Assembly: GCA_947501695.1 (NCBI GenBank)
Contig: CANMWO010000001.1
Coordinates: 62,001 to 126,000, forward strand
Direction: 5' to 3'
Length of the DNA: 64,000 nucleotides
Source of the DNA: an uncultured Sphingomonadaceae bacterium
Lineage (GTDB): Bacteria; Pseudomonadota; Alphaproteobacteria; Sphingomonadales; Sphingomonadaceae
Shown here: piece after piece, positions 41,123-50,227 of the stretch
Layout: each line of letters begins with the position of its first letter
How positions within the stretch are numbered: the stretch's first letter is position 1
Position numbers and translations under genes: made by a program
Notes under the pieces: generated by a model
Databases searched by the model: none
What the model saw: only the letters and a program-made list of their open reading frames with translations
Told to the model about the DNA's origin: nothing

Positions 41123-42952
41123 CTAAAACGCTACAGCCGATTTGGACTGTTCTGCGCCGTTAAATTGCAACTCGGCAAGCTTGGCATAAAGGCCGTTTTG
41201 GCTGATTAAATTTGCATGATCGCCTTGTTCGACAATATGCCCCTCGTCCATCACGATGATACGATCGGCGGAGCGGATTGTCGCTAGCCGGTGCGCAATC
41301 ACAATGGTCGTGCGATCTTGCATGAGTCGATCGAGCGCGTCTTGCACCAGTTTCTCGCTTTCGGCATCCAAGGCCGATGTCGCTTCATCTAGCAACAGGA
41401 TTGGCGATTGCCGTAACAAAGCACGCGCTATGGCCACGCGCTGGCGTTGACCGCCCGATAGTCTGGTTCCAGCTTCACCCATGAAGCTGTCCAGCCCTTC
41501 TGGCAGTTCCATAAGGAATTTATCTGCATTGGCGGCACGTGCGGCGGCCCAAATTTCGTCGTCCGATGCATCCCACTTGCCATAGCGCAAATTATCGCGG
41601 GCAGAGGCGGCAAATAGCACCGTATCCTGAGGAACCAGTGCCATGCGTTCGCGAATGTCTGCTGGATCAGCGGAGGGTAGGGCGACGCCATCTATCCTTA
41701 CGCTGCCACCTTCCGGGTCATAGAAACGCTGGGCCAATTGAAACAAGGTAGATTTGCCTGCACCGGATGGACCGACGACGGCCACCGTTTCGCCTGGTGA
41801 TACCTTGAGCGAGAAATTTCTGAGTGCAGCAGTGTCTGGACGCGTGGGATAGGAAAAGGTCACATTATCAAAGGAGATTTGTCCTCGCGGTGGTTCCGGC
41901 AAAGCGATAGGTGAGGCGGGTGCAGCAATGCCGGGTTCTTCGGACAATAATTCGGCCAATCGACCGGCAGCACCTGCCGCGCGCAACAGATCGCCATAAA
42001 CTTCGGTCAGCGCGCCGAAAGACCCTGCTACTAGCCCACCGATCAAGACAAAAGCCGCGATCGTGCCGCCTGATATGGTGCCGTCTACGACACCAATGGC
42101 GCCGCGCCACATCAAAAGAGTGAGCCCTGTGAAGATTAAGGCGATGACTACAGCGGTTAAGGCAGCCCGCAGTCTTATCCGTTGCTTAGCCGTATCGAAG
42201 GTCTTTTCAACAGCGCCTTCAAAGCGTGTATGTTCACGGTTCTCCTGACCAAATGCTTGAACGATTTTCATCGCCCCAAGGGTTTCGGAGACCATAGCGC
42301 CGACATCAGCAACCCGATCTTGGCTGAATCGCGACACATTGGTCAACTTTCTTCCAATAAATACGATCGGTAAAATAACGACCGGAATACCAATGAGCAG
42401 GCCTGCCGTTAATTTTGGCGCTAAAACAAAAAGAATGGCTATGCCGCCTATGCCGATGATAATATTTCTAAGAGCAACGGAAACTGTGGTGCCAACGACC
42501 TGTTCAATAATTGCAGTATCGGACGTCATCCGCGAGGCAATTTCAGATGGTCGGTTTTCCTCAAAAAAACCGGGAGATAGGCGCAACAAGTTTCGTTGGA
42601 CCGCTAACCGAATGTCGGCGACTACTCTTTCACCTATCCAGCTAACAAAATAAAATCGAAAGGCGGTTGCTATCGCGAGTATCGCGACAACACCAAGCAT
42701 CAACTGAAAATGAGGGGCAATGTCACTGCCATTTGCAGAAAAACCCTCGTCAATTATGGTTTTGAAACGCCAAGGAATGGCTAATGTTGCCAATGCTGCA
42801 ACAATTAGCGCCGTTGCGGCAAAGGCTATCTGTCTTGGATATTTAACCGCCCGGTCCCAGACCATCCGCAGATTGCCTATCTTTTTTGCTGCAGGTTTTT
42901 TGGAATCTGACGGCTCCTTTTCAGGGGCATTGTCATTGGTAATTTCACTCAT
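41123..42952 (-). CDS. ABC exporter, fused membrane and ATPase domains (MsbA/ABCB type)
   Basis: The protein is 609 aa. After a Lys/Asp-rich N-terminus come six membrane helices (from IAFAATALIVAALATLAIPW), then the ATPase with Walker A GPSGAGKST, Q loop ALVPQDTVLF, signature LSGGQRQR, Walker B ILLLDEATSALD and switch histidine IVIAHRL. It works as a homodimer exporting lipid or drug-like substrates; the substrate cannot be told. It is a single-gene unit, about 300 bases from the divergent tspO. Confidence 0.93.
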   Translation of the reverse strand: MSEITNDNAPEKEPSDSKKPAAKKIGNLRMVWDRAVKYPRQIAFAATALIVAALATLAIPWRFKTIIDEGFSANGSDIAPHFQLMLGVVAILAIATAFRFYFVSWIGERVVADIRLAVQRNLLRLSPGFFEENRPSEIASRMTSDTAIIEQVVGTTVSVALRNIIIGIGGIAILFVLAPKLTAGLLIGIPVVILPIVFIGRKLTNVSRFSQDRVADVGAMVSETLGAMKIVQAFGQENREHTRFEGAVEKTFDTAKQRIRLRAALTAVVIALIFTGLTLLMWRGAIGVVDGTISGGTIAAFVLIGGLVAGSFGALTEVYGDLLRAAGAAGRLAELLSEEPGIAAPASPIALPEPPRGQISFDNVTFSYPTRPDTAALRNFSLKVSPGETVAVVGPSGAGKSTLFQLAQRFYDPEGGSVRIDGVALPSADPADIRERMALVPQDTVLFAASARDNLRYGKWDASDDEIWAAARAANADKFLMELPEGLDSFMGEAGTRLSGGQRQRVAIARALLRQSPILLLDEATSALDAESEKLVQDALDRLMQDRTTIVIAHRLATIRSADRIIVMDEGHIVEQGDHANLISQNGLYAKLAELQFNGAEQSKSAVAF

Positions 42953-43251
42953 AAAAAGCCCCTAGCAGCCGGATCTGTGCGTCACAATCCTGTTCGGGGT
43001 CATGGGCGGACGGAAATTCATCCGCGCAATCGAACCGTTCTTTCTAACATAGGGTGTAATTGTCCGATGCCAACCACTGGGCTAACCAAACGGCCCAAAT
43101 TGGGATCCTCGTTGCACAGCGGTCTAAGCCACTGGCAAAGGGCCGCAACATTGCCTAAGAAACCAAAGAAACATGGCGGTTTTCCGCTATATGATTCGTT
43201 CTGTACGGTGACAAAGCTGGACAGGGCAGTGTGGGTTAAGGGAATGAAACC

Positions 43252-43800
43252 GTGAACCAAATTGCATCCAAAGGCCAATTGCGCATGTCGCTTTTACGCT
43301 GGGCTTTATTCATTGTTCCTGTGATCGTTGCGCTCGGTTTTATATCGGGACAAGTTGCAGGATCAGGCGAGGAAAATCGCTGGTTTCAAGCGCTGGTTAA
43401 ACCGGAGGCGCAGCCGCCCGGTTGGATGTTTGGTGTCGCTTGGACGATCCTTTATATCATGATGGGTATCGCGCTTTCGATGATATTGCATGCGCGCGGC
43501 GCCCCTTTGCGTGGCCTCGCTATCATTTTGTTTCTGGTCCAATATGCGCTCAACCTTTTCTGGTCACCGCTCTTTTTCGGTATGCATCAGATATCCGCCG
43601 CCTTTTGGCTATTGATCACGATGTTCGCGCTGGCCTTTGTTACAACCCTGGTATTTGGACGGATACGAAAAGCCGCTGCCTGGTTGATGGTTCCTTATCT
43701 GGCATGGCTCTGTTTCGCCGGGATATTGAACAAGCAGATTGTTGACCTCAACCCGGGTGCTGAAACCCTTGTCGTACCGGCGGCCAGTACCCAGATATAA
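43252..43800 (+). CDS. tspO: TspO/MBR family membrane protein
   Basis: The protein is 182 aa with a GTG start at 43252. Five membrane helices are visible, with family words WFQALVKPEAQPPGWMFGVA, YIMMGIALSMI and ALNLFWSPLFFGMHQ. TspO binds porphyrins and sterol-like ligands and can affect tetrapyrrole regulation and stress responses in alphaproteobacteria. An upstream in-frame ATG is absent, and the GGGAATGAAACC before the GTG serves as the binding site. Confidence 0.9.
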   Translation: MNQIASKGQLRMSLLRWALFIVPVIVALGFISGQVAGSGEENRWFQALVKPEAQPPGWMFGVAWTILYIMMGIALSMILHARGAPLRGLAIILFLVQYALNLFWSPLFFGMHQISAAFWLLITMFALAFVTTLVFGRIRKAAAWLMVPYLAWLCFAGILNKQIVDLNPGAETLVVPAASTQI

Positions 43801-43857
43801 TATATGCCCAGATATAATTAAATTTCCAAAGCCTGACCCCCAGACGGAGTAATTGAC

Positions 43858-44220
43858 ATGCAAAGCCAGAACAGATTTTTTGATGACCTTTCCAAAGTCC
43901 TGAACGGGCTAGCTGGCACAGTGGCAGGCGTTGGCCGTGAAGCCGAAGCCGGCGCGCGGGAGCGTGCAAAGGAATGGTTTGGCGGCATGGACTTCGTCTC
44001 GCGTGAGGAATTTGAAGCAGTCAAGGAAATGGCATCCAAGGCCCGCACAGAAGCCGATGCGCTGAAAAAACGCCTAGATGCGTTGGAGAAATCTGTGCCA
44101 AAACCCGCTGCTGCGAAACCAGCTGCTCGTAAGGCCGCGGCCGCAAAACCGGCTGCCCGAAAGCCAGCCGCGCGCAAAGCAGCCCCGAAGAAAACCACGC
44201 CGTCAAAATCCGGAAGCTAG
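43858..44220 (+). CDS. UbiK/BMFP family accessory protein
   Basis: The protein is 120 aa. The N-terminal amphipathic part (RFFDDLSKVLNGLAGTVAGV) and the coiled coil MDFVSREEFEAVKEMASKAR match the UbiK/BMFP family that assists ubiquinone synthesis by binding membranes as a trimer. The C-terminal third is a low-complexity Ala/Lys/Pro tail that is longer than in enterobacterial UbiK. Confidence 0.85.
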   Translation: MQSQNRFFDDLSKVLNGLAGTVAGVGREAEAGARERAKEWFGGMDFVSREEFEAVKEMASKARTEADALKKRLDALEKSVPKPAAAKPAARKAAAAKPAARKPAARKAAPKKTTPSKSGS

Positions 44221-44392
44221 TTTTCGTCCCATAATCGGGCGTCTCTTTGTCGAGTGATTATCCTCGGCGATTATCCACAGTCTTCCCACAAACAATATGT
44301 CTGAAGGCATAGCGCCGCCTTGCCCTGCATGATGGGCTGGGCCACTAAGGCTCTTGATGCAGGGGCAATGATGCAAATGATGTGGAACCGTA

Positions 44393-44899
44393 ATGCTTGA
44401 CGATGTTTGGTCCGAGCTTGATCAGGAAGAGGCGCCGCCTGTTGATATGCTGATCGCTTTCTTCGAAGCGCGCGGTTGGTCGGTCAATCATGTCAGCGAA
44501 GAAGAAATCTCGGTAGAGATTAAGGGCAATTGGACCAGCTATCAGTTGCGGGCGATCTGGCGCAATGAAGATCATGTTCTGCAATTGCTATTGCTCCCCG
44601 ATATTCGCGTTCCTGATGACAAGAAAATCGCCATTTATGAATCGCTCGGGTTAATCAACGAACAACTCTGGCTGGGCCATTTTGATCTATGGTCGACCAA
44701 TAACCTGTTGTTGTTCCGCCATGCGATAATGCTGGGTGGCAGCGGCATGCTGGGTCTCGATCAGGCGCAGACAATTGTCGATATGGCGATTGATGAGTGG
44801 GAGCGTTTTTACCCCGTGTTCCAATTTGTCCTATGGAGCGACAAAAGCCCGCAGGACGCGCTTGAACATGCAATGATCGACACCCAAGGTGAAGCATAG
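44393..44899 (+). CDS. YbjN domain protein
   Basis: The protein is 168 aa. VDMLIAFFEARGWSVNHVSE and the beta segments ISVEIKGNWTSYQLRAIWR to NEQLWLGHFDLW fit the YbjN fold, a chaperone-like domain related to type III secretion chaperones whose role is regulatory or unknown. It lies 45 bases upstream of proC on the same strand, an arrangement I recall from other sphingomonads. Confidence 0.85.
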   Translation: MLDDVWSELDQEEAPPVDMLIAFFEARGWSVNHVSEEEISVEIKGNWTSYQLRAIWRNEDHVLQLLLLPDIRVPDDKKIAIYESLGLINEQLWLGHFDLWSTNNLLLFRHAIMLGGSGMLGLDQAQTIVDMAIDEWERFYPVFQFVLWSDKSPQDALEHAMIDTQGEA

Positions 44900-44944
44900 G
44901 CCGGGATGCAGTTTAGGCAGGGGTGAGGCATAAGGGAATAAGAC

Positions 44945-45769
44945 ATGATCGCAGAAGGCTTTAACAGCATCTGGTTTGTCGGCTGCGGCAATATGGGTGG
45001 TGCGATACTACAGGCATGGCTCGATAACGGTCTCGATGCCGCTAAGATCACGGTGATCAAACCGCATGCCTCGCCGCTTCCGGGCGGATTGCAATCGCAG
45101 CCCGATTATCCCGACGGCTCTCACAAAGAGCATGCGCCTGATTTGGTGATGCTGGCGATGAAGCCCTATCAGCTGGATGAGGTCGCGGCCAAGCTTGCGC
45201 CGTTGCTTGGAGGAAACAGTCATATCGTCTCCGTGCTTGCGGGAACCGAGATTGAGATATTGCGGCTGGCTTTTCCGAAGGCCGGTAAGATTGTCCGCTT
45301 GATGCCCAATATGGCGGTGACAGTGGCCAAGTCGCCAATGATCCTGATCAGCGAGGTCGATGATCCTGACCTGACACAAGAGATGAACACGCTATTCTCT
45401 CCATTGGGACAGCCTGAATGGTTGGAGAATGAAGGTCAGATGCATATTGCCACAGCTTTGTCGGGTTCTGGTCCTGCTTTTCTGTTCCGGTTCATTGATG
45501 CGCTAGCCGTATCAGCGACGCAACTGGGAATGGAAAAGGATCAGGCTGCCCGGTTGGCGCTCGCTATGGTCGATGGAGCCGCCACGTTGGCGGCCGGGTC
45601 GCAGATTGACCCTGGTGAGCTTGCCAACCGGGTGGCAAGTCCAAATGGAGTCACCCGCAAGGGGCTTGATGTGCTGGATGCCGATGGCCGGGTTAACGGG
45701 CTGCTCCATGATGTCCTGAAAGCGGCAATGGAGCGGAACCGCGAAATGGCCGAAGAAGCGAAGGCCTGA
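44945..45769 (+). CDS. proC: Pyrroline-5-carboxylate reductase
   Basis: ProC makes the last step of proline synthesis, reducing pyrroline-5-carboxylate with NAD(P)H. The protein is 274 aa. The Rossmann site is WFVGCGNMGGAILQAWL, and the C-terminal signature is ALSGSGPAFLFRFIDAL with ANRVASPNGVTRKGLDVL. The length is standard. Confidence 0.94.
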   Translation: MIAEGFNSIWFVGCGNMGGAILQAWLDNGLDAAKITVIKPHASPLPGGLQSQPDYPDGSHKEHAPDLVMLAMKPYQLDEVAAKLAPLLGGNSHIVSVLAGTEIEILRLAFPKAGKIVRLMPNMAVTVAKSPMILISEVDDPDLTQEMNTLFSPLGQPEWLENEGQMHIATALSGSGPAFLFRFIDALAVSATQLGMEKDQAARLALAMVDGAATLAAGSQIDPGELANRVASPNGVTRKGLDVLDADGRVNGLLHDVLKAAMERNREMAEEAKA

Positions 45770-45964
45770 AAGCTTTCCTACAATATGATCGCCATGATAG
45801 AATAAGGCGTTCTTTCTCAGCTTTGAATATTGACGATATAGTGTACGTTAAACGGAAACTGCGCGCACGCACTAGGGCGTGAGAACTGTGTGAACTTTGG
45901 AATTTTATTACGCGACCAAAATGGCCCAAGAGGGTGTATCCTTGTTGTCAACTTCGTCCCGCTA

Positions 45965-46495
45965 TCAGACTTTGTCTTTCCGCAAGTCAAACACCATCTG
46001 ACGATCACTTTCTGGCACCAAACCCTCGAGCACATGCCAGAAACCTGTCACCGATTCCTGTCCGGCAGTCACATAGGCGGCCGAAAGCCGTTCCCGCAAT
46101 TGAGCAAATAGTTCCGCTTCCAAAGTACCACCGCTGTCTGTCAGTCTTAATAATTTCTGACGGCGATCCAAGGGTCCGGTTTTCGTCACGACCAGATCCC
46201 GGTCATGCAGTTCTTTCAATACCCTGCCGAGAGACTGTTTGGTAATGGCGAGTAAGCGCAAGAGCTCGCCGACTGTCAAATCCGGCTGGCGGGCAATGAA
46301 ATACAAGGCCCGGTGATGTGCCCGGCCAAGTCCTTGCTTGGCAAGCTCCTGATCAATCGCATTGGTAAGACGGGTATAGCCGAAATAGAGCAATTCGACG
46401 CCGCGTCTGATTTCATCTTCGCGAAGGAAGAGGGGTGATGCTCCGGGAGAGGCAGAAGGGCGAGATATGTCAGCCATGTTGACGTATCTTGACAT
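45965..46495 (-). CDS. MarR family transcriptional regulator
   Basis: The protein is 176 aa. The winged helix-turn-helix is at about residues 60-130: HHRALYFIARQPDLTVGELL, LLAITKQSLGRVLKELHDRD and the wing KTGPLDRRQKLLRLTD. It is divergent from ilvE with 73 bases between starts, so it may regulate itself or ilvE. TTGAC words 5 bases apart (TTGACGTATCTTGAC, 46480-46494) overlap its own start. A second ATG six codons in is an alternative start. Confidence 0.9.
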   Translation of the reverse strand: MSRYVNMADISRPSASPGASPLFLREDEIRRGVELLYFGYTRLTNAIDQELAKQGLGRAHHRALYFIARQPDLTVGELLRLLAITKQSLGRVLKELHDRDLVVTKTGPLDRRQKLLRLTDSGGTLEAELFAQLRERLSAAYVTAGQESVTGFWHVLEGLVPESDRQMVFDLRKDKV

Positions 46496-46568
46496 GCTGT
46501 TTAGGTGATTGCAAGATAAACTAAGGGCAAGGCGAATCTTCTAATCAGCATAGCGAAAGTGACGAGAT

Positions 46569-47666
46569 ATGGCGAACGGCGACGGTCTGGAACTTCTTGT
46601 CGAACGGAATAGATCGCCGGTCGCAGTGGCTGATCGACAGAAGCTGCTCGAAAACCCTGGCTTTGGCAATTTGTTCACCGACCATATGGTGATCATCCGT
46701 TATACCGAAGGTCAGGGATGGCATGATGCAAAGGTAGAGGCGCGCGGGCCGATCCCAATGGATCCCGCATCATCCGTGCTGCACTATGCCCAGGAAATAT
46801 TCGAAGGCATGAAAGCCTATCGGCTAGCTGATGGAACAACCGCTTTGTTCCGGCCAGAGGAAAATGCCCGCCGGTTTCAAGCCTCCGCCCGGCGCATGGC
46901 GATGCCGGAATTGCCTGAAGAACTATTTTTGAGATCGGTGGAAGCGCTGGTCGATATTGATCGCGACTGGTTTCCATCGGCAGAAGGCGGTTCGCTTTAT
47001 TTGCGGCCGTTTATGTTTGCTAGTGAGGTATTCCTCGGCGTCCGTCCGGCAAAAGAATATCTCTATATGGTTATAGCTTCTCCCGCAGGTGCCTATTTCA
47101 AGGCTGGAGCTTCGGCGATTACGATTTGGGTTTCTCAGGATTATAGCCGGGCAGCACCAGGCGGTACGGGCGCTGCCAAATGCGGCGGCAATTATGCTGC
47201 CAGTTTGGTGGCCCAAGCAGAAGCAATCGCGCAGGATTGCGATCAGGTAGTGTTTCTTGATGCTGCCGAACAGCGTTGGGTCGAAGAACTGGGGGGGATG
47301 AACCTGTTTTTTGTAATGGACGACGGCCGGCTTATCACGCCGCCGCTAACCGGCACGATTCTGCCCGGCATCACTCGGGAATCCATCATGGCTTTGGCTC
47401 GCGAAGAGGGATTGGAAGTCAGTGAAGAACCTTATGCGATCGACCAGTGGCGCGATGATGCGGCCAGCGGAAATTTAAGGGAAACCTTTGCTTGTGGAAC
47501 CGCTGCTGTTGTTACAGCGGTAGGAACCGTCCGGTCGAAAGACGGTGATTTTACAATAGGCAGCGGCGGTCCAGGACAATTGACAGAGAAACTACGGATG
47601 CGGCTGGTCGACATTCAACGTGGCCTTGCCGAAGACAAGCACGGCTGGGTGAAACGCCTGTTCTAA
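46569..47666 (+). CDS. ilvE: Branched-chain amino acid aminotransferase
   Basis: The PLP enzyme interconverts leucine, isoleucine and valine with their keto acids. The protein is 365 aa, the longer eukaryote-like subgroup. The PLP lysine is in GGTGAAKCGGNYAASL; substrate and cofactor loops are YAQEIFEGMKAYR, VEELGGMNLFFV and ETFACGTAAVV. It is transcribed alone and divergently from the MarR gene. Confidence 0.94.
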   Translation: MANGDGLELLVERNRSPVAVADRQKLLENPGFGNLFTDHMVIIRYTEGQGWHDAKVEARGPIPMDPASSVLHYAQEIFEGMKAYRLADGTTALFRPEENARRFQASARRMAMPELPEELFLRSVEALVDIDRDWFPSAEGGSLYLRPFMFASEVFLGVRPAKEYLYMVIASPAGAYFKAGASAITIWVSQDYSRAAPGGTGAAKCGGNYAASLVAQAEAIAQDCDQVVFLDAAEQRWVEELGGMNLFFVMDDGRLITPPLTGTILPGITRESIMALAREEGLEVSEEPYAIDQWRDDAASGNLRETFACGTAAVVTAVGTVRSKDGDFTIGSGGPGQLTEKLRMRLVDIQRGLAEDKHGWVKRLF

Positions 47667-47759
47667 AATATTGTTCTGAAAATAGCTGTAACTGCCCCTT
47701 GCCCCTTTGGAGTAAGTTGGATATTAGGCCCCTTCGCTGACGATCTAAGCAGCCAATAT

Positions 47760-47834
47760 TGGGGTGTCGCCAAGTGGTAAGGCAGCGGCTTTTGATGCCG
47801 CCATGCGCAGGTTCGAATCCTGCCACCCCAACCA
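47760..47834 (+). tRNA. tRNA-Gln(TTG)
   Basis: This 75-nt tRNA has acceptor TGGGGTG pairing with CACCCCA, D arm GCCAAGTGGTAAGGC, anticodon loop CTTTTGA (anticodon TTG), T arm CAGGTTCGAATCCTG and an encoded CCA. Confidence 0.95.
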
Positions 47835-47949
47835 AATTTTACAAAAACGAATCGAAAAGCAGCTGGGACGATTACCGCGATTGGAGCCCAGCACAGCTCC
47901 GATGACCGCTAAACTTGTCAGCCATTTCCCTTTTTCATCGTCGATTTGG

Positions 47950-48029
47950 CATAATTCAACCGGAATTATGTAAATGAATGTAAATTACATGCTGTAGTTC
48001 TGGTAAAGTCCACGAAAGTAGATGTAAAC
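47950..48029 (+). promoter_or_regulatory. Candidate operator region of the response-regulator operon
   Basis: CATAATTC and GAATTATG form an inverted repeat at 47950-47970. ATGTAAAT follows at 47968 and 47978, exactly one helical turn apart, with ATGTAAAC again at 48022. The second copy is part of the 13-bp palindrome ATGTAAATTACAT. Tandem sites 10 bases apart are how OmpR-family regulators bind, so autoregulation of the gene at 48101 is likely. Confidence 0.55.
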
Positions 48030-48100
48030 AAACCTGGGTTTGGGACTTTTTATAAAGCGAAGGCAATCAAGATATTGCTATTCGCTACCGGGGAAAATGT

Positions 48101-48796
48101 ATGCGTGTAGCAATTGCGGACGATGACAAAGAGATTGTCGAATTCTTAGGTAACATTGTTGAAGGGCAAGGCCATGTTTTTGTTGGCTTCGCTGATGGTA
48201 ACGCTTTGACCAATGCGTTGCTACGAGACACATTTGATTTGGTGATTCTCGACTGGAATATGCCTGGAAAAACTGGGATGCAGATTCTCGAATGGATGGA
48301 AGAAGCTGTTGATGATCGTCCGCCGGTCATCATGATGACCAGCCGCACTGCGAAGCAGGATATTAGTGACGCGCTAAATGCTGGTGCTGATGATTATATA
48401 ACGAAGCCAGAAGATCCCGGCGTGATCGCCGCTCGGATCAACGCGATCCTGAGACGTAGCAGCGGCGCTACTGCCATGGAAACGAGCGCTCAATATGGCG
48501 AGTATATACTCGACCGGATCGAACAAAAAGTCCGGCATAAAGAAACAGAAGTAGCGCTGACCGCAAAGGAATTTGAACTCACCGATCTAATGTTCCGAAA
48601 TCGCGACAGAACATTGTCGCGTCGATACATTATGGAAACTGTTTGGCGGACCAATGCGCATCTCGCAACACGTACGCTTGACATGCACGTATCCCGAGTT
48701 CGTTCCAAATTATCGCTCACACCAGAGAACGGGTTTCGGATTTTTACAGTTTTCGGTTATGGCTACAGGTTGGAGACACTAAGCAACGGGGTATAA
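48101..48796 (+). CDS. OmpR-family response regulator
   Basis: The protein is 231 aa. The receiver domain is at 1-120 with acidic pocket IADDDKE and phosphoacceptor aspartate in LVILDWNMPGKTG. The DNA-binding winged helix is at about 135-228 (LTAKEFELTDLMFRNRDRTL and RTLDMHVSRVRSKL). It is followed after two bases by the LysM-FecR gene and then the CHASE2 kinase, which is presumably its partner. Confidence 0.93.
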   Translation: MRVAIADDDKEIVEFLGNIVEGQGHVFVGFADGNALTNALLRDTFDLVILDWNMPGKTGMQILEWMEEAVDDRPPVIMMTSRTAKQDISDALNAGADDYITKPEDPGVIAARINAILRRSSGATAMETSAQYGEYILDRIEQKVRHKETEVALTAKEFELTDLMFRNRDRTLSRRYIMETVWRTNAHLATRTLDMHVSRVRSKLSLTPENGFRIFTVFGYGYRLETLSNGV

Positions 48797-48798
48797 CC

Positions 48799-50166
48799 AT
48801 GGCCTTTGGAACAAGTAACGTTAAGACTTTCAGTTCCTTTCGGATATCGTCGCTAGTTTTCTTAGCTTCCGTTTCTCTTTCTCCCGGCATTGCACATGCG
48901 CAAGCTTCTGCCGATAATTCCCGGGTGGAGTATATTTTTAAACGCGGCGATACGCTTATAGATCTAGCTGGAAAATATCTACGCAAGCCATCCGATTATC
49001 TAGCAGTGCAGCGGATCAATCGAATCGCAAACCCACGCTATATTCCGATCGGTAAAACCGTATCGATCCCGTTCCGGCTCTTAAAATATCGCTCGAGCGA
49101 AGCCAACCTTAGTGCTTTTCGGGGTAATGTTTCCATCGCCAGTGATGGCCGGGCGATCAAGCCGGTCCGAGGTCTGGAAATTGGCGAGGGCAGTCGTTTA
49201 GCAACAGCGGCTGGTAGTTTTCTGACGCTGCAGCTCGAAGATGGATCACGAATTTCGATGCCATCCAATAGCAAGATGCGTATTACCCGGTTGCGACATA
49301 TTCTTTTGACCGACAGTGTGGATTATGAGCTGGCCGTTGATGGCGGCCGGATGCGTTCCAAAGTCACGCCTTTTGATAAAAAAGTCGATCGGTATCGGGT
49401 CCGGACACCGGTCGCAGTTTCCGCTGTACGGGGCACAGATTACCGGACTCGTGTCGATGAAGCTACTGGTACGGCCTATTCGGAAACGGTTGAAGGCGCA
49501 GTTGACGTTGCAGCGGGCACAAGCCTTGACGGCGCAAAGGCTGTATCGATCCCGGCAGGCACTGGTGCTGCGGCTACGGTTACGGGTGATCTTGCAAAAG
49601 CAGATTTACTAACACCTCCGGAAATTATCGATCCAGCTAAGGTTCAATCGGAAGAAACATTAGAATTTTCAGTTGCGCCGCGTGTCGCAGCTGCTGGACA
49701 CCGTGTGATTATATCTTCGGATGCTGGGTTTGTAGATGTTGTCGCCGAGCGGCTGAGCGATGGCACTAACATTAGCGTGCCGGCAATCGAAGACGGTCGC
49801 TATTTTGCGAAAGCAACGGCTATTGGCCAGGATGGTTTTGAAGGTATGCCGGTAACCTATTCCTTCAAGCGTCAGTTGAGTACATTAAGTGGCAGTGCTG
49901 GCAAAGGTGACTTTGGCTATCGGTTCAAATGGGGTGGAGCTGGCAGTGGAAAGCGGACCTATCGGTTTCAATTGATGTTAGGTAGTATCAATGCAGTTCC
50001 AATCGTTGATGAGGTCGGGCTGACACGCGATGTCTTTACTTTGTCCGATTTGCCCGACGGGGAATATTTTTGGCGCGTCGGCGTTACGCAATATTCGTCC
50101 GATCCAGATGACAACGAGGTCTTTCAGAAATGGACCGATTTCGAAAAATTGACGGTGACTGGCTAG
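48799..50166 (+). CDS. Exported LysM-FecR domain protein
   Basis: The protein is 455 aa with a signal peptide ending SPGIAHAQ. A LysM-type peptidoglycan-binding domain covers about residues 44-95 (YIFKRGDTLIDLAGKYLRKP). A FecR-type beta domain follows (about 105-260, FLTLQLEDGSRISMPSNSKM and VRTPVAVSAVRGTDYRTRV). The rest is beta-sandwich-like. It sits between a response regulator and a CHASE2 kinase, so it probably senses or relays a cell-wall or envelope signal in the periplasm. Confidence 0.9.
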   Translation: MAFGTSNVKTFSSFRISSLVFLASVSLSPGIAHAQASADNSRVEYIFKRGDTLIDLAGKYLRKPSDYLAVQRINRIANPRYIPIGKTVSIPFRLLKYRSSEANLSAFRGNVSIASDGRAIKPVRGLEIGEGSRLATAAGSFLTLQLEDGSRISMPSNSKMRITRLRHILLTDSVDYELAVDGGRMRSKVTPFDKKVDRYRVRTPVAVSAVRGTDYRTRVDEATGTAYSETVEGAVDVAAGTSLDGAKAVSIPAGTGAAATVTGDLAKADLLTPPEIIDPAKVQSEETLEFSVAPRVAAAGHRVIISSDAGFVDVVAERLSDGTNISVPAIEDGRYFAKATAIGQDGFEGMPVTYSFKRQLSTLSGSAGKGDFGYRFKWGGAGSGKRTYRFQLMLGSINAVPIVDEVGLTRDVFTLSDLPDGEYFWRVGVTQYSSDPDDNEVFQKWTDFEKLTVTG

Positions 50167-50227
50167 AGGCTTAACCGCCATGGCCGCGTTAGGCCGCTAT
50201 TTGACCTATTTGGAGAGCTGACTGTCA

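Noticed and set aside
42977-43255. 92-codon plus frame ahead of tspO
   Set aside because: It ends at the tspO start and looks like untranslated leader; the residues show no pattern.
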